Shown one piece after another: positions 8,862 to 16,980 of a stretch of 64,000 nt of DNA (within the stretch, counting starts at the first letter, position 1; each line of letters begins with the position of its first letter). The DNA comes from Arcicella rosea (GTDB lineage Bacteria > Bacteroidota > Bacteroidia > Cytophagales > Spirosomataceae): the NCBI RefSeq assembly GCF_040543805.1, contig NZ_JBEUMS010000015.1, forward strand, positions 1 through 64,000, given 5' to 3'. Below the pieces are notes generated by a model. The model saw nothing but the letters and a program-made list of their open reading frames with translations. It was not told where the DNA came from and did no database searches. Both the position numbers and the translations under genes were made by a program.

Positions 8862-9666
8862 AGAAATCATAACTAACAGATACACCCGATACATTGGCTC
8901 TTGAAGATGGTGTTGCAAAACCTCTTAAAGAATCAGATGAACCAAAATTGATTCTTTCGTAACGGAGTTTGATGGTTAGTTTTTTGATTTTTGCACCAAT
9001 TTCAACAGCAGGAGATAACTGTCGTTTTAAGTCTAATTCAGCATTGGGCAAATTAAGATTTTTTTCGTCTAATTTCAATTTAGAAACAATCGGGTAGCTT
9101 CCTGAAATTCTTAAAGTAAGTTTTACTTTAGACTTCGTTGAATAATTCAACTTTGCACCAAAAGATGGAGATAAGAATTTGTACTTTTCTTCTACTAATA
9201 AAGGGCTACCTTCTGTTCCATAATCGGTAGTCCGTTGCCAAATTTTCCCTTCTAAACCCAAAAATGGTTCAATACTTATGTTTGAACTATCCCTTAATTT
9301 AAAAGGAATTCCAACATCTGCATTGATAAAACCTCCACTATAAGTAGTTTTGGGAGCAGTTGATACAAAACCTGTATGACTACCAAATTTATCATAACTT
9401 GAATAGAAAGCAGCTGGATTTGATGGCGTTAAAACACTTGCTCCGATTGTTTTGAAGAGTGCTGAACCAAGTGTAATATTTACTTTTTTACTGGGTTGAA
9501 GTTTAAAATCAATACCAAACTGACCAACCGTATTTTTCTCTAACCAGTCAATATTTTTGATTGAACCTGTGGGAGAAATCGTAATAAATTTGAGACTATC
9601 AGATTGAGCCCTTACACCCAAAGATGTAGCGCATAAGATGATGGTTAAATGTATAAATCGTTTCAT
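8860..9666 (-). CDS. Putative outer-membrane beta-barrel protein
   Basis: 268 residues from MKRFIHLTII, with a signal peptide ending at VRAQS. The rest alternates polar and hydrophobic residues in strands (for example SKVKLTLRISGSYP and KKLTIKLRYERINF) and ends in an aromatic residue, VSVSYDF, typical of Bacteroidota outer-membrane barrels. The ligand is unknown. An in-frame extension to 9702 lacks signal-peptide character. A TAATTTTG box lies upstream on the same strand (9716-9723). Confidence 0.75.
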   Translation of the reverse strand: MKRFIHLTIILCATSLGVRAQSDSLKFITISPTGSIKNIDWLEKNTVGQFGIDFKLQPSKKVNITLGSALFKTIGASVLTPSNPAAFYSSYDKFGSHTGFVSTAPKTTYSGGFINADVGIPFKLRDSSNISIEPFLGLEGKIWQRTTDYGTEGSPLLVEEKYKFLSPSFGAKLNYSTKSKVKLTLRISGSYPIVSKLKLDEKNLNLPNAELDLKRQLSPAVEIGAKIKKLTIKLRYERINFGSSDSLRGFATPSSRANVSGVSVSYDF

Positions 9667-9715
9667 AGGACAAGGGCAAAAATGAAATCTCATTTTCATC
9701 AATTATATTCAAACG

Positions 9716-9723
9716 CAAAATTA
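9716..9723 (-). promoter_or_regulatory. Promoter -7 box for outer-membrane protein
   Basis: Minus strand TAATTTTG fits TAnnTTTG, 50 bp before the start at 9666. TTG-like triplets lie 13 and 24 bp farther upstream, neither ideal. Confidence 0.4.
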
Positions 9724-9888
9724 ATTTTTAAATTGTCAAAATCACGACAATTTAAAATAGTTTTCCCCTGAAAAATTCTTAAAAAAACTTAAATTATTTT
9801 GTTAAATAGCAATGAGCTTTGAGTTCAAAGCGACAGGTTTTGACATATTGATTTCAAAAATGAAAATAAGGTAAATCATCAGGTATAA

Positions 9889-11274
9889 TTACTCCTTATC
9901 AACAACATTTTCAATTACTTTCTGAATATTTGTAGGTACGTTTGACAAAAAATCATAACCCGTCAAGCGTTCTAATTCATCTACTGATATTCTATATTTT
10001 TTCCAATCTTCCGCTCCTACTGAATTCAAATTGGGCATATTTACTGCAATTACTCTCGTTGTTGTGTTAACTCTCACAGCGTCATATTCCCCAACTGGCA
10101 ATACTACAATTACTTTCCAAATAGAAGCTGGCACTACAATATTATTGTTTTTCCCAATTGTTTTGGTCGTGCCGTTAGAACCAGTTCCACCTTGCCCAAG
10201 CGTTCCCGCCAAAATGTATAATTCATTTCCTTGGTCGAGTAATGTTCTTGTATATTCTTCTAAATGCTTCCAAATCCCTCGGTTGTTGTCAGGAGCTTGT
10301 GGCACCATGTTGGTCATGAAAAAAGTCTCTTGGTTTTCTTCTGGATTGCCATCTCTATCATCCGAAGGACATAAATGCCCTCTGTCGAAACCCGCATCAG
10401 AGTAATCTCTTGGTGTAACTTGGTACCATCCTTCTGGTAAAGTATTATCGGGACGAAAGTTATTTTGACGAGCCGCATCACCTTTCCAAGCTTTACTCAA
10501 ATGCCAAGAAACCCAATTTGCAATGTTTTTACTTTTATTATAAGAAAGCGAATAGGATGTTTTTATCATCAAAAAATTATTCGGCGAAGAAGTACTTGAA
10601 ATCGCTTTTGAAGGATTTCCTAAAGCTAAATTATCATCCCGTGTAGGTTTTGAAATCAAAACTATCGGTTCTTGAACAGTAGCAGAAGTATTGGGCGATT
10701 TAACAGTGTTTGAATAAGTAGCAATGCTAATATCATCAATATTCAAGCGGTTTTCTGTACCATCGGTTTTTCTGATTTCTATTCTACTTGGCTTTTTAGT
10801 AATTACTTCAAACGTTGCTATTTTTAGTTTTTTATTCGTCGCTTTTATCGCTTTTCCCATTTTCATCCAAGTCTTTCCAGCGTTGGTTGAAACCCAAAGC
10901 TCAAAGCTACTTTCTTCATCCGTTTGATAAATTCCGTACTTCAGTTTTACTTGCTGAATTCCCGTCGGAATATCAAAATTCATCGTCAGTTTCCCTTTTT
11001 CTTTCATCCTGACTGACTTTTCTCCATTTTTGGAGTCGTTATCAGAACCTCCAATCATTGCATTATCAAATGTCCATTCTCCCGAAGAAGTACTCACGAC
11101 ATCAATTGCATAGCTGTTTTTAGAAGCTGTTTCAAACTTTTCAGGGAAGTTTTGTGCAACTTTTGTAACAGGTTCTTGAAAAGATTTTTCAAAAGCATAC
11201 GATGCAGAAACTGACATCGTAAACAAAGACATCATTAAGCCAAGAAAAGTTGGAATGAAAGTTTTTCTGAACAT
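9889..11274 (-). CDS. Secreted DNA/RNA non-specific endonuclease (NUC1 family)
   Basis: 461 residues from MFRKTFIPTF with a signal peptide (SVSASYAFE). Residues of about 50-190 form a beta-rich lectin-like region. The C-terminal half is the beta-beta-alpha-metal nuclease: FDRGHLCPSDDR holds the catalytic His, and NMVPQAPDNNRGIWKHLE the Asn metal ligand and helix. These enzymes cut DNA and RNA outside the cell, for nutrient scavenging or against competitors. The in-frame extension to 11382 runs through an inverted repeat and is rejected. It is downstream of murB and kdsA on the same strand. Confidence 0.88.
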   Translation of the reverse strand: MFRKTFIPTFLGLMMSLFTMSVSASYAFEKSFQEPVTKVAQNFPEKFETASKNSYAIDVVSTSSGEWTFDNAMIGGSDNDSKNGEKSVRMKEKGKLTMNFDIPTGIQQVKLKYGIYQTDEESSFELWVSTNAGKTWMKMGKAIKATNKKLKIATFEVITKKPSRIEIRKTDGTENRLNIDDISIATYSNTVKSPNTSATVQEPIVLISKPTRDDNLALGNPSKAISSTSSPNNFLMIKTSYSLSYNKSKNIANWVSWHLSKAWKGDAARQNNFRPDNTLPEGWYQVTPRDYSDAGFDRGHLCPSDDRDGNPEENQETFFMTNMVPQAPDNNRGIWKHLEEYTRTLLDQGNELYILAGTLGQGGTGSNGTTKTIGKNNNIVVPASIWKVIVVLPVGEYDAVRVNTTTRVIAVNMPNLNSVGAEDWKKYRISVDELERLTGYDFLSNVPTNIQKVIENVVDKE

Positions 11275-11313
11275 TGTTTTTGGGAAAAAGATTTTATTAA
11301 ACAGACTTTGGGT

Positions 11314-11401
11314 AATTGTGATTGAGTGAGTTGTGATTAAGTGATTGATTTTTAAATTATACATCCAATAAAAAACAATCACTCATTCACAACTCACTCA
11401 A
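11314..11401. repeat. Inverted word array (GAGTGAGTTGTGATTAAGTGA type)
   Basis: The arm at 11314-11350 (words like ATTGAGTGAGTTGTGATT) is complementary to 11378-11401 (ATCACTCATTCACAACTCAC). The right arm touches the kdsA stop codon. The vocabulary matches the arms that flank the four-helix-bundle gene at 16550: a 21-base stretch agrees at 18 positions. Confidence 0.7.
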
Positions 11402-12211
11402 TTATATCACCGCTTGGCGTACTCTTACCAGTTTTTCTAACAATTCTTCCAATTTATCCAAAGGCAACATATTGGCTCCGTCAGATTTTGCGATGGCAGG
11501 ATTTGGGTGCGTTTCGATAAAAATACCATCCGCTCCTACTGCAATGGCTGCTTTGGCAATGGTTTCAATCATTTTGGGTTGTCCGCCAGTTACGCCAGTT
11601 GTTTGGTTTGGTCTTTGTAAAGAGTGCGTACAATCCATCACTACAGGCACTCCATGCGCTTGCATTTCAGGGATGTTACGATAATCCACTACTAAATCGC
11701 CATAGCCAAAAGAATTACCACGGTCCGTTAAAAATACTTGTGCTGAAGGATTTTCATGAAGGATTTTTTCAACGGCAAATTTCATCGAAACACCAGCCAT
11801 AAATTGCCCTTTTTTAATATTCACCGCTTTACCAGTGCGAGCAGCAGCAGCCAATAAATCTGTTTGACGACATAAAAAAGCAGGAATTTGTAATACATCA
11901 ACGTACTTCGCAGCCATTTCCGCTTCTTGCGATTCGTGAATATCCGTAACTGTTGGTAAATCGTAATGATTACCAATTTCTTGTAAAATTTCTAAAGCAG
12001 TAATATCGCCAATACCTGTAAACGAATCTAATTTAGTACGATTTGCCTTGCGATACGAACCTTTAAAAATATAAGGAATGCCAAATTGGTCTGTAATTCC
12101 TTTAATTTTTTCAGCAATTTCAAAAGCCAAATCACGGCTTTCAATGGCACAACTTCCTGCCATCAAGAAGAAATTATTCGTTTCGGTATGTTTTAATTTT
12201 GGGATGTTCAT
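11402..12211 (-). CDS. kdsA: 3-deoxy-8-phosphooctulonate synthase
   Basis: 269 residues. It condenses phosphoenolpyruvate with arabinose 5-phosphate to KDO-8-phosphate for lipopolysaccharide. Family blocks: LMAGSCAIES at the N-terminus, IFKGSYRKANRT, DIHE, LQIPAFLCRQTDLL, NIKKGQFMAG, VVMDCTHS and FIETHPNP. The Asn in NIKKGQ suits the metal-independent class. The start is 12 bp after the murB stop, so the two are co-transcribed. Confidence 0.96.
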   Translation of the reverse strand: MNIPKLKHTETNNFFLMAGSCAIESRDLAFEIAEKIKGITDQFGIPYIFKGSYRKANRTKLDSFTGIGDITALEILQEIGNHYDLPTVTDIHESQEAEMAAKYVDVLQIPAFLCRQTDLLAAAARTGKAVNIKKGQFMAGVSMKFAVEKILHENPSAQVFLTDRGNSFGYGDLVVDYRNIPEMQAHGVPVVMDCTHSLQRPNQTTGVTGGQPKMIETIAKAAIAVGADGIFIETHPNPAIAKSDGANMLPLDKLEELLEKLVRVRQAVI

Positions 12212-12223
12212 TCTTGAGATGTT

Positions 12224-13240
12224 TTATATATAATTTACTTCTGGAGTCAATTTAATACCAAATTTATCCAGTACTGATTGCTGTACTTTTTCGGCTAGTT
12301 TCTTGATTTCGTTGCCATTTCCACCACCATAATTCACTAAAACCAAAGCCTGACGAGCATGAACGCCAATTTGTCCATCTCTAAAACCTTTCCAACCGGC
12401 TTGTTCTATTAACCAACCTGCCGGTACTTTTACAGTATTTTCATTGATTGGGTAACTTGGTAACGTTGGATATTCTATCAAAATTTGCTTGTATTGTTCA
12501 ATCGGAATTTCAGGATTTTTGAAAAAACTGCCAGAATTTCCAATTTCGGCTGGGTCTGGTAATTTACTTCTACGAATTGAAATAACTGCATCGCTTACGG
12601 CTTTGATTGAAAGTGCTGTCACATTCATTTCCGCCAATGTTTTTTGAATATCACCATAAGCGGTTTTGAAAGTCGCTACTTTATTCAAATGAAAAGTAAC
12701 CGAAGTAATCACATATTTTCCTTTCAAAGCATGTTTAAAAACGCTTTCACGGTAACCAAACTGACAATCTGTTAAACTGAACGTTTCTATTTCAAGCGTT
12801 TCCAGATTAAGGGCTTGTAATTCCTGAAAAACATCTTTGATTTCTACGCCATAAGCACCAATATTTTGCATGGGTGCGGCACCAACTGTACCCGGAATGA
12901 GTGAAAGATTTTCAATACCCGCATAATGATTCTCTACACAAAACATCACAAATTGATGCCAAATTTCACCCGCACCAGCTTTGACATGAACAGAATTTTC
13001 GTCTTCAAAAACCTTTTCAACTCCTTTTAAGGCAATTTTTATGACTAATCCTTCGTAATTCTTGGTAAGTAGTAAATTACTTCCGCCTCCTAAAAACAAT
13101 TTATCAAGGTTCTTGAAATCAGGATTTTGGAGAATATCTTTCAGTTCTTCAACAGTATTTACTTCAACAAAATATTGTGCAGAAGCTTCCAGACCAAAAG
13201 TATTGAAGGGTTTTAAAGAAATATTTTGTTGAATATTCAT
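12224..13240 (-). CDS. murB: UDP-N-acetylenolpyruvoylglucosamine reductase
   Basis: 338 residues from MNIQQNISLK. It reduces UDP-GlcNAc-enolpyruvate to UDP-MurNAc with FAD and NADPH in peptidoglycan synthesis. The FAD-binding GGGSNLLL, PGTVGAAPMQNIGAYG, FGYRESVFK and the catalytic-Ser block GNSGSFFKNP are present. Length and the Tyr-loop region fit the E. coli-type MurB. The longer in-frame start at 13258 adds six residues only. A good promoter lies at 13291-13319. Confidence 0.95.
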   Translation of the reverse strand: MNIQQNISLKPFNTFGLEASAQYFVEVNTVEELKDILQNPDFKNLDKLFLGGGSNLLLTKNYEGLVIKIALKGVEKVFEDENSVHVKAGAGEIWHQFVMFCVENHYAGIENLSLIPGTVGAAPMQNIGAYGVEIKDVFQELQALNLETLEIETFSLTDCQFGYRESVFKHALKGKYVITSVTFHLNKVATFKTAYGDIQKTLAEMNVTALSIKAVSDAVISIRRSKLPDPAEIGNSGSFFKNPEIPIEQYKQILIEYPTLPSYPINENTVKVPAGWLIEQAGWKGFRDGQIGVHARQALVLVNYGGGNGNEIKKLAEKVQQSVLDKFGIKLTPEVNYI

Positions 13241-13290
13241 GGGGTTTTTAGAAATCAAAAATCAGAATTAAGGATGCTCAATAGCGGAAA

Positions 13291-13319
13291 CAAAGTTACA
13301 ATGAAAAAGGATATTTCAA
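13291..13319 (-). promoter_or_regulatory. Promoter for murB-kdsA-nuclease
   Basis: Minus strand TTG (13319-13317), 18 bp, then TAACTTTG (13298-13291); both boxes fit the Bacteroidota consensus. The start codon lies 50 bp downstream. Confidence 0.55.
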
Positions 13320-13336
13320 GTTTTTGTCAAAAATTG

Positions 13337-13344
13337 TATCTTTG
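13337..13344 (+). promoter_or_regulatory. Promoter -7 box for SPOR-like lipoprotein gene
   Basis: TATCTTTG fits TAnnTTTG, 53 bp before the ATG at 13398. No TTG at the normal -33 distance. Confidence 0.4.
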
Positions 13345-13397
13345 ATGAATACTTCTTTTCAAGCCACCAAAAGTCTATCTGAAAAACTCAATTTTAT

Positions 13398-13973
13398 ATG
13401 CAACGCTTTCTTTTTATTTGTCTATCCATATTTTTAGTAATTCTAAGTGCTTGTTCCCCCAAGGTTCTTTCTAGCAAAGGTTCTTCTACTTCTGCCAGTA
13501 CAAAATCATCTCATAAAAAAATAGATAAAATTTATGAAGAAGATTTATCGCAATATCTGCCCAAATACAAACAATTAAACGAGGCAAGTGATACGCTGAA
13601 TTATTCGAAAAAAAATACAAAAAAGGCTTATTTAACCGAAGAGCCTATGCACATCAACAAAAAACTGGATGCTATTTTAGATACGATTTCGCTTAAAAAT
13701 AAAAGTATTCGCTACGCAAATGGTTTCAGAATCCAGATTTATGTTGGGAATGACAGGAAAGCCGCTGATGATGCCAAGATTTATACTTACCAAACTTATC
13801 CAGAAATTTACCCTTATCTTAGCTATCAACAACCAATTTATAAAGTAAAAATTGGTGATTTTCTGAACAGAATGGATGCTGAAAGATACTTTGTTACGAT
13901 TAAAGAAAATTTCCCTTCGGCAATGATACTGCCCGACAGAGTAGAAATAAAAAGAGGAATACTAGTTAAATAA
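13398..13973 (+). CDS. Lipoprotein with SPOR-like C-terminal domain
   Basis: 191 residues. The signal peptide ends in a lipobox with Cys 19 (VILSACS). A Ser/Lys-rich linker follows. The last 75 residues (GFRIQIYVGNDRKAADDA, YKVKIGDFLNRMDAERY, ENFPSAMILPDRVEI) have the pattern of a SPOR repeat, which binds denuded glycan strands of septal peptidoglycan. A periplasmic cell-wall role is inferred. It is divergent from murB. Confidence 0.75.
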   Translation: MQRFLFICLSIFLVILSACSPKVLSSKGSSTSASTKSSHKKIDKIYEEDLSQYLPKYKQLNEASDTLNYSKKNTKKAYLTEEPMHINKKLDAILDTISLKNKSIRYANGFRIQIYVGNDRKAADDAKIYTYQTYPEIYPYLSYQQPIYKVKIGDFLNRMDAERYFVTIKENFPSAMILPDRVEIKRGILVK

Positions 13974-14087
13974 AGTAAGAACTTGGGTTTTAGCTTTTTG
14001 GTTTAGTATTTTTGTATTGAATAAAATCACATTTAATTTTTAATTGCCCCCAAAATTAAAATCCCTCTTGGGCAGGGGTTGGACTAC

Positions 14088-15158
14088 ATGAAAAAAGCTC
14101 TTATTACAGGTATCACCGGTCAAGACGGTGCATATTTAGCAGAATTACTCCTCTCTAAAGGCTATGAAGTACATGGTATCAAGCGAAGAAGTTCATTAAT
14201 TAATACACAAAGGATTGATCATCTTTATGAAGATTTACATGAAGATGGTGTAAAATTTATACTTCATTATGGTGATTTGAGTGATTCAACCAATATTATC
14301 AGAATTATTCAAGAAGTTCAACCAGATGAGATTTATAATCTTGGAGCGATGTCACACGTGAAGGTTTCTTTTGATGAACCCGAATATACTGCTCAAGTTG
14401 ATGGTATCGGTACATTGAGAATTCTTGAGGCGGTTCGTTTATTGGGTTTGAATAAAAAAACTAAAATATATCAAGCTTCTACTTCTGAACTGTATGGTTT
14501 GGTTCAAGAAGTTCCACAATCGGAAACTACTCCATTTTATCCACGTTCTCCTTACGCTGTTGCCAAATTATACGCTTACTGGATTACTGTTAATTACCGT
14601 GAAGCATACAATATGTTCGCTGTAAATGGGATTTTATTTAATCATGAATCGCCTTTACGTGGAGAAACTTTTGTGACCCGTAAAATTACTCGTGCTGTTT
14701 CTCAAATCGCTTTGGGGCAACAAGAACAATTATACTTAGGAAATTTGGATGCACAACGTGACTGGGGACACGCCAAAGACTACGTAGAAGCCATGTGGTT
14801 AATTTTACAACAAGAAGTACCTGAAGATTTTGTTATTGCAACTGGTGTAACAACTCGTGTTCGTGAATTTGTAAGAATGGCATTTGCTTATTTGGGCATA
14901 GAAATTGGATTTGAAGGAGAAGGAGTCAATGAAATTGGTAAAGTAATAGCTTGCCAGAATCCAGAATACCAAGTAGAAATTGGCAAAGTCGTAGTTTCTG
15001 TAGATGAAAGATATTTCCGTCCAACTGAAGTAGAGTTGCTCATTGGGGATCCAGCAAAATGCCAAGCAAAATTGGGTTGGTCGCCTAAATATGATTTAAA
15101 AGGATTGGTTGATGATATGATGCAGTCGGATGTTGCTTTGTTTAAAAATAAGCAATAA
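14088..15158 (+). CDS. gmd: GDP-mannose 4,6-dehydratase
   Basis: 356 residues from MKKALITGITG. It converts GDP-mannose to GDP-4-keto-6-deoxymannose, the entry to GDP-fucose and related deoxyhexoses. Extended SDR features: GITGQDGAYL (NADP loop), YQASTSELYGL, the catalytic YAVAK, NHESPLRGETFVTRKIT and QRDWGHAKDYVEAMW. A TTG start 9 bp earlier is unnecessary. It is followed by sugar-modifying genes and lies close to the polysaccharide operon, which would use its product. Confidence 0.94.
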   Translation: MKKALITGITGQDGAYLAELLLSKGYEVHGIKRRSSLINTQRIDHLYEDLHEDGVKFILHYGDLSDSTNIIRIIQEVQPDEIYNLGAMSHVKVSFDEPEYTAQVDGIGTLRILEAVRLLGLNKKTKIYQASTSELYGLVQEVPQSETTPFYPRSPYAVAKLYAYWITVNYREAYNMFAVNGILFNHESPLRGETFVTRKITRAVSQIALGQQEQLYLGNLDAQRDWGHAKDYVEAMWLILQQEVPEDFVIATGVTTRVREFVRMAFAYLGIEIGFEGEGVNEIGKVIACQNPEYQVEIGKVVVSVDERYFRPTEVELLIGDPAKCQAKLGWSPKYDLKGLVDDMMQSDVALFKNKQ

Positions 15159-15304
15159 GACTAAATTCTATCCAAACAGCACAAAACCTCAATATTCCTG
15201 ATAAATGTTAATTATATTTGAAGGATTTGAATGTAGAGAAATATTATTATCCCATATAATTTCAATCAAAAAAGAATACTTATCCAAATAACAATTATTT
15301 AACC

Positions 15305-16450
15305 ATGGAAAAAATCAAAGTCGGCGTAGTCGGAACTGGGTTTATAGGGCCTGCTCATATTGAGGCATTAAGAAGACTTCCAAATGTAGAAGTAACAGCA
15401 CTTTGTGAAGTAAATATTGAATTAGCGACTGCCAAGGCTGCACAATTAGGTATCGAGCGTCCATGTACGTTTGAACAGTTATTGGCAATGGAAGATATTG
15501 CTTGTGTGCATATTTGTACTCCAAACTTTTTACATTATTCACAATCAAAAGCAGCTTTATTGGCTGGTAAACACGTTGTTTGTGAAAAACCATTGGCTAA
15601 AGATTTACACGAAGCTGAAGAATTAGTAGCCTTAGCTGCTGAAACTGGTTTGGTAAATGCCGTTCACTTCAATTTACGTTATTATCCTTTGGTTCGCCAA
15701 ATGAAAACAATGCGTGAAAAAGGTGATTTAGGTGAAGTGTATTCAGTAATTGGTTCTTATTTACAAGACTGGTTATTCTATGAAACTGATTATAACTGGC
15801 GTTTAGAACCAGATAAATCTGGAGATTCTCGTGCAATTGCTGATATTGGTTCACACTTGATGGACATTATCGAGTATATCACTGGCTTAAAAACGGTTGA
15901 AGTAATGGCCGATTTCAATACGATTCACAAAACTCGTAAAAAGCCTTTGAAACCAGTAGAAACATATTCTGGCAAAATGCTTCAACCAGAAGACTATGCA
16001 GATGTAACAATTACAACGGAAGACCATGCTAACGTTTTATTACGTTTCGATAATGGAAATCGAGGTTCGGTAACAGTTTCTCAAGTTTCGGCTGGACGTA
16101 AAAATCAATTGAAATTAGAGATTTCTGGTGGAAAGAAAACATTTGCTTTCAACTCAGAAGCACCAAACGAAATCTGGATTGGTAATCGTGATGGCTACAA
16201 CCAATCTTTAATGCGTGATCCTTCTTTAGCGTATCCAGAAGCAAGTGCATTGATGACATTCCCAGGTGGACACAACGAAGGTTTCCCTGATACTTCTAAG
16301 CAATTATTCAAAGAAGTATATGCAGCCGTTGCTGCTGGTAAACAACCAGAAAAGCCAACGTATCCAACTTTTGCTGATGGATATAGAGAATTATTAATCT
16401 GCGAAAGAATTCTCGACAGCCACAGAAGCCAAAGCTGGGTGAAGGTTTAG
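15305..16450 (+). CDS. Gfo/Idh/MocA family oxidoreductase
   Basis: 381 residues, no signal peptide, so cytoplasmic. The N-terminal Rossmann fold starts VGVVGTGFIGPAHIEAL with GxGxxG, followed by the family CEKPLAKD motif with the conserved Lys. The C-terminal domain has the DIGSHLMDIIEY block with the His near the active site. These NAD(P)-dependent enzymes oxidise or reduce sugars and inositols. The partner at 16981 is a sugar isomerase-type TIM barrel, suggesting a joint sugar pathway. Confidence 0.92.
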   Translation: MEKIKVGVVGTGFIGPAHIEALRRLPNVEVTALCEVNIELATAKAAQLGIERPCTFEQLLAMEDIACVHICTPNFLHYSQSKAALLAGKHVVCEKPLAKDLHEAEELVALAAETGLVNAVHFNLRYYPLVRQMKTMREKGDLGEVYSVIGSYLQDWLFYETDYNWRLEPDKSGDSRAIADIGSHLMDIIEYITGLKTVEVMADFNTIHKTRKKPLKPVETYSGKMLQPEDYADVTITTEDHANVLLRFDNGNRGSVTVSQVSAGRKNQLKLEISGGKKTFAFNSEAPNEIWIGNRDGYNQSLMRDPSLAYPEASALMTFPGGHNEGFPDTSKQLFKEVYAAVAAGKQPEKPTYPTFADGYRELLICERILDSHRSQSWVKV

Positions 16451-16452
16451 AT

Positions 16453-16524
16453 GTTTAGTGAATGAGTTGTGAATTAGTGAGTTAGTGAATTTCAAAATTG
16501 CGCTAACTCATTATTTCACAACTT
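16453..16524. repeat. Left word array of the four-helix-bundle element
   Basis: Words such as GAGTTGTGAATTAGTGAGTTAG repeat from 16455. The region is itself a hairpin: 16464-16485 pairs with 16503-16524 at 19 of 22 positions. It begins 2 bp after the upstream stop codon. The same words appear inverted at 16943-16976. Confidence 0.7.
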
Positions 16525-16549
16525 ATTTTGTTTACTACACATAAGATTT

Positions 16550-16951
16550 ATGGAAAATAGTCATACACAAAAAGATTTTGCAGAACGAATGTTTCAAAGA
16601 ATAAAAAACTTTGGACTCAGATGTATTCCTGTATGTGATGAATTATTTTTAAAGTCTTTATCTGCTAAAAATATTGCTCGACAATTAGCTCGTTCGTCCG
16701 CATCTTCAGTTGCTAATTACCGTGCTACAAGAAGAGCTAGAAGTAACAAAGAGTTTTTTTCAAAATTAAGTATTGTCATCGAAGAACTTGATGAAAGTAT
16801 ATTTTGGTTGGAATATTCAATTGATGCTAATTTCTTTCAAGAAGTAAAATTGAAAAGTTTAATGGAAGAAGGAAATGAAATATTAAAAATTCTATCAAAA
16901 TCCAGAAAAACAACAGGAGAACTATTGAGAAAAAAGAGTTCTGACTCATAA
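16550..16951 (+). CDS. Four-helix-bundle protein (S23/IVP-like)
   Basis: 133 residues, mostly helical and basic. The family core is readable: DFAERMFQRIKNF, IARQLARSSASSVANYRATRRARS, FFSKLSIVIEELDESIFWLEYS and a final helix. This is the fold of proteins encoded in 23S rRNA intervening sequences and of the Avd accessory proteins of diversity-generating retroelements; their role outside those settings is not known. It sits alone between two sugar-metabolism genes, and its stop codon lies inside the right-hand inverted repeat. No reverse transcriptase is nearby. Confidence 0.85.
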   Translation: MENSHTQKDFAERMFQRIKNFGLRCIPVCDELFLKSLSAKNIARQLARSSASSVANYRATRRARSNKEFFSKLSIVIEELDESIFWLEYSIDANFFQEVKLKSLMEEGNEILKILSKSRKTTGELLRKKSSDS

Positions 16952-16976
16952 TTCACTCATTCACAACTCACAATTA
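16943..16976. repeat. Right arm of the four-helix-bundle element
   Basis: Its complement reads TGAGTTGTGAATGAGTGAATTA and matches the left arm near 16459-16482 at about 21 of 23 positions. It contains the stop codon of the four-helix-bundle gene (16949-16951) and ends 4 bp before the next ATG. Confidence 0.65.
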
Positions 16977-16980
16977 TTCC

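Noticed and set aside
10031..10405. 124-codon frame opposite the nuclease
   Set aside because: Antisense to well-supported nuclease motifs; no start signal or domain.
14079..14087. TTG start for gmd
   Set aside because: ATG three codons later begins the conserved MKKALITG N-terminus.
16550..16951. Diversity-generating retroelement accessory gene (Avd)
   Set aside because: The fold fits, but there is no reverse transcriptase, template repeat or variable target nearby.
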